From the NCBI RefSeq assembly GCF_002794355.1, contig NZ_PGOI01000002.1, forward strand, positions 186,001 to 250,000: DNA of 64,000 nucleotides, written 5' to 3'. Made by a program: the position numbers and the translations under genes. Below, one piece after another: positions 45,868 through 54,195 of this stretch (its first letter is position 1; every line of letters starts with the position of its first letter). This DNA comes from Pseudorhodobacter sp. MZDSW-24AT (GTDB lineage: Bacteria; Pseudomonadota; Alphaproteobacteria; Rhodobacterales; Rhodobacteraceae). Below the pieces are notes generated by a model, which worked only from the letters and a program-made list of their open reading frames with translations, was not told the DNA's origin and searched no databases.

Positions 45868-47208
45868 ATGACCCAGCCGCCTCGCCTCTCGCGCTTCGAT
45901 TTCCCGCCCGGATTCCTCTTTGGCGCGGCCACCGCCGCATATCAGATCGAAGGCGCAGGCTTTGGGGGCTGCGGTCCTTGCCATTGGGATACCTTCGCCG
46001 CCACGCCGGGCAATGTGGTGCGCGCCGAAGATGGCGCCCGCGCCTGTGACCATTACCACCAGTGGCCCGCCGATCTTGATCTGCTGCGCGCCGCCAACAT
46101 GGACGCCTATCGCTTCTCCACCTCTTGGGCGCGGGTGATGCCCAATGGGGTCACCGTCAACCCCGAAGGCTTGGATTTCTACGACCGTCTGGTCGATGGC
46201 ATGTTGGCCCGGGGGCTGAAGCCGTTCCAGACGCTCTATCACTGGGAACTGCCCTCGCCGCTGGCCGATCAGGGCGGCTGGACCAACCGCGACACCGCGG
46301 CGCGCTTTGCCGATTTCGCGCAATTCATCACCGAACGCCTCGGCGACCGCGTGGCCAGCATCGCCACCATCAACGAGCCGTGGTGCGTGGCGTGGCTGTC
46401 GCATTTCATCGGCGCCCATGCCCCCGGCCAGCGTGACATCCGCGCCACCGCCCGCGCCATGCACCATATTCTTCTGGCGCATGGCATGGCGGTGGAACGT
46501 CTGCGCGGGATGGGCCAGCCCAATCTCGGCATCGTGCTCAACTTCGATTACGCACAACCCGCCACCGACAGCGCGCAGGATCAACAGGCCGCCGCGCGCT
46601 GGGACGGCATCTTCAACCGCTGGTTCATCGAAGGCATCACCCGGCAAAGCTACCCCGAGATCGTGCTCGAAGGCCTCGGGCCGCATATGCCGCAGAACTG
46701 GCAAGATGACATGCCGCTGATCGGGCAAAAGCTGGACTGGCTGGGCGTGAATTACTACACCCGCCACCTGCACGCGCACAACGCCGCCGCCCCATGGCCG
46801 CATCTGGCCGATGTGCCGGGGCCTTTGGCCAAAACCCAGATGGGCTGGGAAATCTACCCCGACGGCCTCCAGCATTTCCTCACCCGGATGGCGCGCGATT
46901 ACGTGGGCGACCTGCCGATCTATGTCACCGAAAACGGCATGGCCAATGCGGATGAGCTTTCGGGCGGCGCGGTCACCGATGCGGTGCGCGAAGAGTTTCT
47001 CTTTGCGCATCTGGGCGCCACGCGGCGCGCGATTGCAGAGGGCGCCAATGTGCAAGGCTTCTTCTACTGGTCGCTTCTCGACAATTACGAATGGGCCGAA
47101 GGCTACGAGAAACGCTTTGGCCTCGTGCATGTCGATTTTGACAGCTTGGCAAGGACCCCGAAATCCTCGTATCACGCGCTCGCCCGGGCCCTCGCCCGCA
47201 ACGACTGA
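45868..47208 (+). CDS. Beta-glucosidase, GH1
   Basis: Family 1 glycoside hydrolase, 446 residues, cytosolic. FDFPPGFLFGAATAAYQIEGA is the GH1 N-terminal signature. The acid/base glutamate is in TINEPWC (near 170) and the nucleophile in YVTENGMA (near 355). WSLLDNYEWAEGYEKRFGLVHVDF near the end forms the glucose-binding aromatic cluster. It cleaves beta-glucosides such as cellobiose, widening the substrate range of the alpha-glucoside unit. It follows aglR after 52 bases and precedes glk by 17. Confidence 0.95.
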   Translation: MTQPPRLSRFDFPPGFLFGAATAAYQIEGAGFGGCGPCHWDTFAATPGNVVRAEDGARACDHYHQWPADLDLLRAANMDAYRFSTSWARVMPNGVTVNPEGLDFYDRLVDGMLARGLKPFQTLYHWELPSPLADQGGWTNRDTAARFADFAQFITERLGDRVASIATINEPWCVAWLSHFIGAHAPGQRDIRATARAMHHILLAHGMAVERLRGMGQPNLGIVLNFDYAQPATDSAQDQQAAARWDGIFNRWFIEGITRQSYPEIVLEGLGPHMPQNWQDDMPLIGQKLDWLGVNYYTRHLHAHNAAAPWPHLADVPGPLAKTQMGWEIYPDGLQHFLTRMARDYVGDLPIYVTENGMANADELSGGAVTDAVREEFLFAHLGATRRAIAEGANVQGFFYWSLLDNYEWAEGYEKRFGLVHVDFDSLARTPKSSYHALARALARND

Positions 47209-47225
47209 CCTCAAGGACGCCGCTT

Positions 47226-48215
47226 ATGACCCTCGCCCTCCTCGCCGACATCGGCGGCACCAACACCCGCGTGGCACTTGCCGACGGGCCGCGCGTGCTG
47301 CCCGACACGGTCGCGCGCTTTTCCAACGCCGAGTATAAGGCGCGCGGACAGGACATCGCCAATATCCTCTCCGACTACCTGACATCGAACGGCGCCAGCG
47401 TGTCGGGCACCTGTGTCGCCGCCGCAGGCCCGGTGCAGGACGGGGTGGCCAGCATGACCAACCTCGATTGGGTGATCGACGCCGCCAAACTGCGCGCCGC
47501 CACCGGGGCCAAGCACACGGCCATCCTCAACGATCTGCAAGCCCAAGGCCAAGCGCTGGGCCATATCGCGCCCGGCAACCTGCGCCCGGTGATGCCCGCG
47601 CCGCAAGGCGGCAGCGCGCATCCGTCGGAAACCCTGCTGGTGGTGGGGCTTGGCACCGGCGTCAACGCCGCCCCCGTGCATGGCACTGGCGCGGCCCGCA
47701 TCGTGCCGCCGTCGGAATGCGGCCATGTCAACATGCCGGTGCGCTCGGAAGAAGACCTGCTCTTGATGCGCTTTGTCGAATCGCTTCTGGCCAGCCGGGG
47801 CGAGGTCGCGCATTGCGGCGTGGAAGAGGTGCTGTCCGGCCGGGGTCTCATCAACCTGCACGCCTTCGCCGCCGATCAGGCCGGCGAACCTGCCGCCACC
47901 ACCTCGGCGCAGGTGCTCGAAGACCTCGACAAGGGCCACCCGGTCGCGACCCATGCCGCCAGCCTCTACACGCGGATTCTGGGGCAGACGCTGGCGGATC
48001 TTGCGCTGATCCATCTGCCCTATGGCGGCATCTACCTGATCGGTGGCATGGCCCGCGCCATGACCCCGCATTTCGCGCGGCTGGGTCTGGCCGATCACTT
48101 CCGCGAAACCCGCCGGGTGGACCTGTTGCAGACCGATTTCTCGATCACCGTGGTCGAGGATGATTTTGCCGCCCTCACCGGTTGCGCCGCCTATCTCGCC
48201 GCGCAGTCCCGTTGA
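47226..48215 (+). CDS. glk: Glucokinase
   Basis: ATP-dependent glucokinase of the ROK-distant, Glk type, 329 residues. LLADIGGTNTRVALAD is the phosphate-1 motif, VAAAGPVQDGVASMTNLDWVID the glucose-binding segment, ILNDLQAQGQALG holds the catalytic Asp, and GLGTGVNAAPVH the phosphate-2 loop. ECGHVNMPV follows. It would phosphorylate the glucose released by AglA and the GH1 enzyme, feeding the Entner-Doudoroff or glycolytic path. Confidence 0.94.
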   Translation: MTLALLADIGGTNTRVALADGPRVLPDTVARFSNAEYKARGQDIANILSDYLTSNGASVSGTCVAAAGPVQDGVASMTNLDWVIDAAKLRAATGAKHTAILNDLQAQGQALGHIAPGNLRPVMPAPQGGSAHPSETLLVVGLGTGVNAAPVHGTGAARIVPPSECGHVNMPVRSEEDLLLMRFVESLLASRGEVAHCGVEEVLSGRGLINLHAFAADQAGEPAATTSAQVLEDLDKGHPVATHAASLYTRILGQTLADLALIHLPYGGIYLIGGMARAMTPHFARLGLADHFRETRRVDLLQTDFSITVVEDDFAALTGCAAYLAAQSR

Positions 48216-48224
48216 GCCAAAACC

Positions 48225-48243
48225 GATTTTTCGCAGAAAAATC
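48225..48243 (+). repeat. Hairpin repeat copy 7
   Basis: GATTTTTCGCAGAAAAATC, same arms as copy 1, followed by GTTC. It starts nine bases after the glk stop. Confidence 0.8.
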
Positions 48244-48263
48244 GTTCTGCCTCAGGCAAAAAC

Positions 48264-48282
48264 GATTTTTCGGCGAAAAATC
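48264..48282 (+). repeat. Hairpin repeat copy 8, loop variant
   Basis: GATTTTTCGGCGAAAAATC: the stem is the same but the loop is GGC rather than GCA. It ends three bases before the stop codon of the leftward esterase gene, forming with copy 7 a tandem pair between convergent genes. Confidence 0.7.
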
Positions 48283-48285
48283 GCG

Positions 48286-48948
48286 CTACCCCGGCAACCG
48301 TTCGCGCAGGAATTGCAGCGCCACACCCAGACCATCGGGCGCAATCCCATGCCCGGTGCCTTGCATCACATGGCCAAAGACCTCGAACCCCGCCCCCACC
48401 AGCGCATTGCCGGCCAGCGACATATCGGCGAAAGGCACCACCGCATCCTGATCGCCGTGGATCAGCAGCACCGGCGGGCGCACCAGCGCCTCTGCGCCCA
48501 GCACCTCCGGCGCCAGCAACCGCCCCGAGATTGCCACCACCCCTGCGACCGGCACCGGACGGCGCGGCGCGACATGCAGGCTCATCATCGCGCCTTGCGA
48601 AAAGCCGACCAGCGCCAGCGCCTCGGGCCCCACGCCTTCCGCCGCCAGCACGGCGTCGAGAAATCCGTTCAGATCCTGCGCCGCGCGCAGCAGCCCGTCG
48701 CGGCTTTGGGCCTCGCTCGACCCGTCCAGCCATGGAATCGAGAACCATTGGCGGCCAAAGCCATTGCCCGCGCAAGGCTCGGGCGCATCCGGCGCATAGA
48801 AGGCCGTCTCGGGCAGATGCGGCGCCAGCGGATCGGCCAGCCCCAGCAAATCGGCCCCATCGGCGCCATAGCCATGCACGAAGACGACCACATTCTTGGC
48901 CCGGCCCTGTGTCACCCCCCGCCGCGCCGATTGCAACTGCCGCATCAT
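48286..48948 (-). CDS. Phospholipase/carboxylesterase (YpfH/Est type), 220 aa
   Basis: Alpha/beta-hydrolase of the acyl-protein thioesterase/carboxylesterase group. VVVFVHGYGADGADLLGLA is the N-terminal motif, LVGFSQGAMMSLH the nucleophile elbow with Ser near 120, LIHGDQDAVVPF the Asp region, and GTGHGIAPDG the His region. Cytosolic, no signal peptide. ATG 48948 overlaps the stop of the upstream DNA glycosylase gene (ATGA); a second ATG follows directly. The frame extension to 49026 is not supported. Confidence 0.9.
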   Translation of the reverse strand: MMRQLQSARRGVTQGRAKNVVVFVHGYGADGADLLGLADPLAPHLPETAFYAPDAPEPCAGNGFGRQWFSIPWLDGSSEAQSRDGLLRAAQDLNGFLDAVLAAEGVGPEALALVGFSQGAMMSLHVAPRRPVPVAGVVAISGRLLAPEVLGAEALVRPPVLLIHGDQDAVVPFADMSLAGNALVGAGFEVFGHVMQGTGHGIAPDGLGVALQFLRERLPG

Positions 48949-49574
48949 CTGATCCCTTCGCGTTCCTTGGCCACCCGGTAATAGGCCCAAAGCGCCCGTG
49001 CCGCAACCGACCGCCAAGGCGACCAAAGCTCTGCCTGCGCCCTGAGCGCCGCTTCCGAAGGCCGGTGCGCCAGCCCATAGAGCAGCCGCGCCGCCTCTTG
49101 CAGCGCCAGATCGCCGGGCGCAAACACATTCGCCCGGCCCAAGGCGAACATCGCATAGATCTCGGCCGTCCAGCGCCCGATGCCCGGCACCGCGACCAGC
49201 GTGGCCACCACCTCGGCATCAGGCAGGCCGCGCAAGGCGACAAAGTCGATCCCGGCCCGCGCCAGCGCCTGCCCATAGCGCGCCTTCTGCCGCGACAGGC
49301 CCACGGCGCGCAAGGCCGCCTCATCCGCAGCCGCCATGCCTGCCGCCTCCGCCAGCCCCGCCGCCTCCAGCCGCGCCCAGATCGCGCGGGCCGAGGCGAC
49401 CGAGACCTGCTGCGACACAATGGCCGAGAGCAGCGCGCCAAAGCCATCGGCCTGCCGCCGCAGCGGCAAGGGCCCGCACAGCGCCAGCGCCGCGCCCAGC
49501 CGCGCGTCCCGCGCCGCAAGCCAAGCGGCACCTTCGGCCACACAGGCCTCGGTTTCGATGATGCGTCCAATCAT
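48945..49574 (-). CDS. DNA-3-methyladenine glycosylase II
   Basis: AlkA-type helix-hairpin-helix base-excision glycosylase, 209 residues. LLSAIVSQQVSVASARAIWARL is the conserved core helix, LVAVPGIGRWTAEIYAMFALGR the helix-hairpin-helix, and NVFAPGDLALQEA contains the catalytic aspartate. It removes alkylated purines from DNA. ATG 49574 has GGCAGGG before it. The protein lacks the N-terminal domain of E. coli AlkA, as in the short family members. The longer frame shadowing the MFS gene is rejected. Confidence 0.93.
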   Translation of the reverse strand: MIGRIIETEACVAEGAAWLAARDARLGAALALCGPLPLRRQADGFGALLSAIVSQQVSVASARAIWARLEAAGLAEAAGMAAADEAALRAVGLSRQKARYGQALARAGIDFVALRGLPDAEVVATLVAVPGIGRWTAEIYAMFALGRANVFAPGDLALQEAARLLYGLAHRPSEAALRAQAELWSPWRSVAARALWAYYRVAKEREGIR

Positions 49575-49673
49575 GGCACCACCCTGCCGCAGAGGGCGCC
49601 TCTGCACAAGCCAAGCCCTGCGGCCAATTCCCCCTTGCCCGTCCCGCGCAAACCCCCTACCGCTGAACAGACC

Positions 49674-50879
49674 ATGACCCAGGACACCACCGCCAAACGC
49701 AATGTCCTTGTCCTTGTCGCGGCGCAGGCCGTGCTCGGGGCACAGATGCCGATGATCTTCACCATCGCGGGCCTTGCCGGGCAAAGCCTTGCGCCCAACG
49801 CCTGCTGGGCCACCTTGCCAATCTCGCTCACGGTGATCGGCTCCATGCTCACCGCCACGCCGATCTCGGCCTTCATGCAAAGGCATGGCCGCCGGGCGGG
49901 CTTTGTGCTGGGGGCCTTGGGCGGTGCGATCGGTGCCGCCATCGGCGCCTATGGCCTGCTGACAGGCAGTTTCCTCTTGTTCTGCCTTGGCGGGCTTTTC
50001 ACCGGCATCTACATGAGTGCGCAAGGATTCTACCGGTTTGCCGCCGCCGACACCGCCTCCGAGAGCTTCCGCCCCAAGGCGATTTCCTGGGTGATGGCAG
50101 GGGGGCTCTTGTCGGCCATCCTTGGCCCGCAACTGGTCAAGGCCACCGCCGAGGCGATGGTGGTGCCCTTCCTTGCGACCTATCTGTCGGTGATCGTGCT
50201 GAACCTGCTGGGGGCCTTCCTGTTCTTGGGACTGTCCATCCCAAAACCAAAAGCGCCCGCCTTGGGCGCGCCGCAAGGGCGCAGCCGGGCCGAGCTGATC
50301 CGCACCCCGACCATCGCCGTCGCCATGATCTGCGCCACCGTCTCTTATGCGCTGATGAATCTGGTGATGACCTCTTCGCCGCTGGCGGTGGTGGGCTGCG
50401 GGTTTGAAACCGCCGATGCCGCCAATGTGGTCAGCGCCCATGTGCTGGCCATGTATGCGCCCAGCTTCTTTACCGGCCATCTGATCGCGCGGTTCGGGGT
50501 CGAGCGGGTGATTGCCCTAGGCCTTCTGATCCTTGCAGGATCAGGGGCGGTGGCGATGGCGGGCGTCGCGCTTGAGAATTTCTACATCGCCCTGATCCTT
50601 CTGGGGCTGGGCTGGAACTTCGGCTTCATCGGTGCCACTACGCTGCTCACGTCGGCGCAGCGCCCGGAAGAGCGCGGCCGCCTGCAAGGGTTGAATGACC
50701 TGATCCTGTTCGGTGGCGTCTCGGTCGCCAGCTTTTCCTCGGGCGGGCTGATGAATTGCGCCGGCGGCTCGGTCGAAACCGGCTGGCAGCTTGTCAACAT
50801 GGCGATGCTGCCGTTTCTGGTGCTCGCGGGGGGCGCGCTCATCTGGCTGTGGGCGCGGCCGCGCGAGATGCGCGGGTGA
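49674..50879 (+). CDS. MFS transporter, 401 aa
   Basis: Twelve-segment major-facilitator protein. VLVLVAAQAVLGAQMPMIFTIAGLAGQSLAPN is helix 1, FMQRHGRRAGFVLGALGG stands for motif A, and the second half begins at about residue 215 (RTPTIAVAMICATVSYALMNLVMTSSPLAVV). The form resembles permeases of unknown substrate common in Rhodobacteraceae rather than a defined drug exporter. The gene is divergent from the DNA glycosylase, 99 bases apart. Confidence 0.9.
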   Translation: MTQDTTAKRNVLVLVAAQAVLGAQMPMIFTIAGLAGQSLAPNACWATLPISLTVIGSMLTATPISAFMQRHGRRAGFVLGALGGAIGAAIGAYGLLTGSFLLFCLGGLFTGIYMSAQGFYRFAAADTASESFRPKAISWVMAGGLLSAILGPQLVKATAEAMVVPFLATYLSVIVLNLLGAFLFLGLSIPKPKAPALGAPQGRSRAELIRTPTIAVAMICATVSYALMNLVMTSSPLAVVGCGFETADAANVVSAHVLAMYAPSFFTGHLIARFGVERVIALGLLILAGSGAVAMAGVALENFYIALILLGLGWNFGFIGATTLLTSAQRPEERGRLQGLNDLILFGGVSVASFSSGGLMNCAGGSVETGWQLVNMAMLPFLVLAGGALIWLWARPREMRG

Positions 50880-50935
50880 GGCGCGCAGCTCTGACCGCGC
50901 GCGCTTGGCCCCACCCGCAGGAGCGCTCCGCGCGG

Positions 50936-50957
50936 GAGTATTTCAGAAAGGTGCAAG
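50936..50957 (+). repeat. GAGTATTT-type dispersed motif
   Basis: GAGTATTTCAGAAAGG plus TGCAAG, identical over 22 bases to the minus strand of 23162-23183. It lies between the MFS stop and the stop of the convergent squalene-synthase-like gene. Confidence 0.7.
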
Positions 50958-50996
50958 CGGCAGGGGGCGCGCCCCTGTTTGTGGGCGCGCCGCGTG

Positions 50997-51755
50997 TCAG
51001 AACAGGCCGGTCGTGGCCTGCCACAAAAGGCGGCCGCGGCGGGCGAAATCCGAAAGCTGCAACCGGCCTTCGGCCACGGCGGCAGGATCGCGCGCGGCGC
51101 GTTTCAGCAGGCCTTCCGCCTGCCAGCCTGCCAGCAGCGCCGGGCGCAGCGCGCGCGGCACCCCGGCGCGGCGCGCGGCGTTCAGCCGGATCTGTCCGCG
51201 CAAGGCCAAGGCGGTGATCGCGGGGGCGCGGCCATCGACCAGCGGGATGCGCCCGCGCGCCGCCAGTTCCGGGATCGCGCGCAGATAGCTTGCCAGCCCT
51301 GCCGCCCAGGCGTAGCTGCGCACCGCCGCCTCTGCTTCGGGCCTTGCCCCCAGCGCACAGGCGCTCAGCCACATCAGCCCTCCGGCGGTGTCGTCCAGAT
51401 AGGCGTCCATCGCCGCCTGATCCTCGAACGGATCGCTGTAAATGTCCCAGCGCCGGGCCTCGATCATGCGGTCCAGCACATCCGTTGGGAGTTGTGCCGC
51501 TTGGATCAGATCGTGCAAGGGCGCCGCCACCTCATGCGCGCGCGGGGCCGGTTCGGCCACCACGTCGCGCCACCATTGCAACCGCATCTCGGCGATCATC
51601 GGCTCTTTGCTGACCCAAGGCGCGCGCGCCACTTCAAGGTTCAGCGCATAGAGCGGCAAGAGCTTGGCCCGCGCCGCCACGGGGGCCGCCATCACGGCCT
51701 GAAACCGGTCAGGATCGCCGCGTTGAACCAGTGCAGCACAGGCATCCAGGCTCAT
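50997..51755 (-). CDS. Squalene/phytoene synthase-like protein, NDUFAF6 type
   Basis: 252 residues with the isoprenoid synthase fold: PLYALNLEVARAPWVSKEPMIAEMRLQWWRD, YLDDTAGGLMWLSACALG and a C-terminal LRPALLAGWQAEGLLKRAA. The first aspartate-rich motif of true synthases (D-x-x-x-D) is missing in the PWVSKEPMIAEMR helix, and only YLDDT is seen later. This matches the NDUFAF6-like branch linked with complex I assembly rather than carotenoid synthesis. It overlaps the methyltransferase gene by four bases. Confidence 0.8.
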   Translation of the reverse strand: MSLDACAALVQRGDPDRFQAVMAAPVAARAKLLPLYALNLEVARAPWVSKEPMIAEMRLQWWRDVVAEPAPRAHEVAAPLHDLIQAAQLPTDVLDRMIEARRWDIYSDPFEDQAAMDAYLDDTAGGLMWLSACALGARPEAEAAVRSYAWAAGLASYLRAIPELAARGRIPLVDGRAPAITALALRGQIRLNAARRAGVPRALRPALLAGWQAEGLLKRAARDPAAVAEGRLQLSDFARRGRLLWQATTGLF

Positions 51756-52465
51756 AGCGGGCGCACCACGGTCAGGTAATAGCCGAAATCCGCGCCATGA
51801 AGGCGCCAGAGCGCGATTTCCGCCTCGGTCTGATCCAGCACCTGCGCCATCTCGGCATCGGCACCCGCGCGCAAGGCGGCGACCCGTTCGGCCAAGGGGC
51901 CATAATAGGCCTCCCATGCCGCATCGCCCAGCCAGCGCGCGCCCAGAATGCGATAGCCCGCCGCCTCGATGCGCGCGATATGGCCGGGCAGATCCTGCAT
52001 CGCCGGATAGTCCTTGGCCCAGAACGCCCGCGCCGCGGGGGCGGGGTGCGGGCTGCGCCACAGGCAGTCGGAAAAGGCCACGGCCCCCCCGGGGCGCACA
52101 TGCCTGCGCCACGCCGCCAGCGCCGCGTCAACCCCCGGCCCATAGGCCGCGCCCGCTGACCAGATCAGATCAAACTCCCCGTCAGGAGTCAGCATGTCAC
52201 CGACTTCAGCGCTCACATATGGCTGCTCGGCCCGGATGCGCGCGATGAACGGCGCATGCAGATCGCGGCCCACCAGCGCGGCCCCGGGGCGCAAGCCCGC
52301 CAACAGCGCCAGATCCGCCCCCGGCCCGCAGCCTGCATCTAAGATTCGCCCCCGCGCCGGGGTGCCCGCCACATCCAGCGCCCAAGCCAGCGACTCGGCA
52401 TCCCCCGGCGCCTCGCGCGTCAGCCCCTCATGCAACGTGAAAAACGCCTTTGGCACCGCGCTCAT
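51752..52465 (-). CDS. SAM-dependent methyltransferase, 237 aa
   Basis: Class I methyltransferase: GRILDAGCGPGADLALLAGLRPGA is motif I (near residue 45), GRDLHAPFI motif post I, and DLIWSAGAAYGPGVDAAL motif II; PGGAVAFSDCLW is motif III. Small-molecule type (UbiE/COQ5-like fold); substrate unknown. Start 52465 overlaps the cimA stop and its stop overlaps the next start, so three genes are translated as a chain. Could be involved in quinone metabolism, but this is only a guess. Confidence 0.88.
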   Translation of the reverse strand: MSAVPKAFFTLHEGLTREAPGDAESLAWALDVAGTPARGRILDAGCGPGADLALLAGLRPGAALVGRDLHAPFIARIRAEQPYVSAEVGDMLTPDGEFDLIWSAGAAYGPGVDAALAAWRRHVRPGGAVAFSDCLWRSPHPAPAARAFWAKDYPAMQDLPGHIARIEAAGYRILGARWLGDAAWEAYYGPLAERVAALRAGADAEMAQVLDQTEAEIALWRLHGADFGYYLTVVRPL

Positions 52466-54096
52466 TCCGCCGCCTCTTGCACAGGCTGCCCCAGATCGCG
52501 GATCAGCTTCCACTGGATCGCATCCAAAAGCGCCTCGAAGGACGCGTCCACGATGTTCGGGCTCACCCCCACCGTCGACCAGCGCCGCCCTTGCTCATCT
52601 TCCGAATCGATGATCACCCGCGTCACCGCCTCGGTGCCGCCTTGGGTGATGCGCACCTTGAAATCCACCAGCTTCATGCGGTCGATGCACGCCTGATACG
52701 GCCCCAGATCCTTCGCCAGCGCCTTGGCCAGCGCGTTCACCGGACCACGGTCGGTGCCGCTTTCATCCATCGATTCGCTCACCGACAGCATCTTGCGCCC
52801 GCCAATCTTGACCACCACCACCGCCTCCGACAGGCTGATCATGCGGTCATACTTGTTCTTGCGCCGCTCCACCGTCACCCGGTAGCGCTTGACTTCGAAG
52901 AACTCCGGGCATTGCCCCAGCTCGCGCCGCGCCAAAAGCTCAAAGCTCGCCTGCGCCCCGTCATAGGCATAGCCTTGGTCCTCGCGCGCCTTCACCACCT
53001 CCAGAATGCGCCCCAACCGCGCATCCATGGGGTCCACCACAATCCCCGCCTGCGCCAGCCGCGCCCGCAGGTTCGACTGCCCGGCCTGATTGCTCATCGG
53101 GATCACCCGCGCATTGCCCACCGTCTCGGGCGGCACATGCTCATAGGTGCTGGGGTCCTTCAGGATCGCACTCGCATGCAGCCCCGCCTTATGGGCAAAG
53201 GCGCTCGCCCCCACATAGGCCGCCGCACGCAGCGGCACCCGGTTGAGCACATCATCCAGCATCCGGCTGGTGCGCAGCAATCCCGCCAAAGCCTCCCGGC
53301 TCACCCCTGTCTCAAAGCGGCTGGCATAGGGCTCTTTCAGCATCAGGGTCGGGATCAGGCTCACCAGATTGGCATTGCCACAACGCTCGCCCAAGCCGTT
53401 CAGCGTGCCCTGCACCTGCCGCACCCCGGCATCCACCGCCGCCAGCGAACAGGCCACCGCCATCCCGGTGTCGTCATGGCAGTGAATCCCCAGCCGATCC
53501 CCCGGCACCCCCGCCGCGATCACCTCAGCCACCACCTGCCCCACTTCGGCCGGCAAGGTGCCGCCATTGGTGTCACACAGCACCACCCAGCGCGCCCCGG
53601 CGTCCAAGGCCGCCCGCAAACAGTCCAGCGCATAGCCGGGATTGGCGCGGTAGCCGTCAAAGAAATGCTCGGCGTCAAACAACGCCTCCCGCCCGCGCGC
53701 CACCACATGCGCCACAGATTGCGCAATCGCCGCGCGGTTTTCCTCCAAAGTGCATCCCAGCGCCGTCACCACATGAAACTCATGCGTCTTGCCCACCAGA
53801 CAGACGGCCCCGGTGCCCGCATCCAGCACCATCGCCAGCACATCGTCATTCTCGGCCGACCGCCCCACGCGCTTGGTCATCCCAAAGGCGGTCATCCGGG
53901 CCTTGGTCGGCGGCACCGTGCTGAAAAACTCCGAATCCGTCGGATTGGCCCCGGGCCAGCCGCCTTCGATGTAATCCACGCCCAAAGCATCCAGCGCCTC
54001 GACGATCAAACATTTCTCCAAAGCCGAGAACTGCACCCCTTGCGTCTGCTGCCCGTCGCGCAGCGTGGTGTCATAAAGATACAAGCGCTCACGCAT
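52462..54096 (-). CDS. cimA: Citramalate synthase
   Basis: Condenses pyruvate and acetyl-CoA to (R)-citramalate for threonine-independent isoleucine synthesis. 544 residues: LYLYDTTLRDGQQTQGVQFS is the HMGL-like catalytic start with the metal Asp, IHCHDDTGMAVA the metal-binding HxH, GTLNGLGERCGNANL the signature 2; the C-terminal third is the LeuA-type allosteric domain with VNALAKALAKDL and RVIIDSEDEQGRRW. Start 54096 gives the family N-terminus. First gene of a three-gene operon. Confidence 0.95.
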   Translation of the reverse strand: MRERLYLYDTTLRDGQQTQGVQFSALEKCLIVEALDALGVDYIEGGWPGANPTDSEFFSTVPPTKARMTAFGMTKRVGRSAENDDVLAMVLDAGTGAVCLVGKTHEFHVVTALGCTLEENRAAIAQSVAHVVARGREALFDAEHFFDGYRANPGYALDCLRAALDAGARWVVLCDTNGGTLPAEVGQVVAEVIAAGVPGDRLGIHCHDDTGMAVACSLAAVDAGVRQVQGTLNGLGERCGNANLVSLIPTLMLKEPYASRFETGVSREALAGLLRTSRMLDDVLNRVPLRAAAYVGASAFAHKAGLHASAILKDPSTYEHVPPETVGNARVIPMSNQAGQSNLRARLAQAGIVVDPMDARLGRILEVVKAREDQGYAYDGAQASFELLARRELGQCPEFFEVKRYRVTVERRKNKYDRMISLSEAVVVVKIGGRKMLSVSESMDESGTDRGPVNALAKALAKDLGPYQACIDRMKLVDFKVRITQGGTEAVTRVIIDSEDEQGRRWSTVGVSPNIVDASFEALLDAIQWKLIRDLGQPVQEAAE

Positions 54097-54105
54097 CCCG
54101 GGTCG

Positions 54106-54134
54106 CCTCATCTGTTTGCAAATATCCTCGGGGG
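54106..54134 (-). repeat. GAGTATTT-type dispersed motif, cimA upstream
   Basis: On the minus strand GAGGATATTTGCAAACAG is followed by ATGAGG. It has the AAnAG(A/G)TGA part in common with the copies inside the 111-bp tandem repeat (58608-58630) and overlaps the cimA ribosome site. Confidence 0.55.
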
Positions 54135-54174
54135 GAGTCGCCGCAGGCGACGGGGGGCAGACAGCCCCCCAACC

Positions 54175-54193
54175 GAATTTTCGCAGAAAATTC
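54175..54193 (+). repeat. Hairpin repeat copy 9
   Basis: GAATTTTCGCAGAAAATTC followed by GTTC. It ends two bases before the cysS stop, on the 3' side of that leftward gene; same arms as copy 6. Confidence 0.8.
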
Positions 54194-54195
54194 GT

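Noticed and set aside
48531-49673. N-terminal extension of the MFS frame upstream of 49674
   Set aside because: It is the complement of the DNA glycosylase and esterase genes and gives an Arg/Pro-rich string; the membrane protein begins at 49674.
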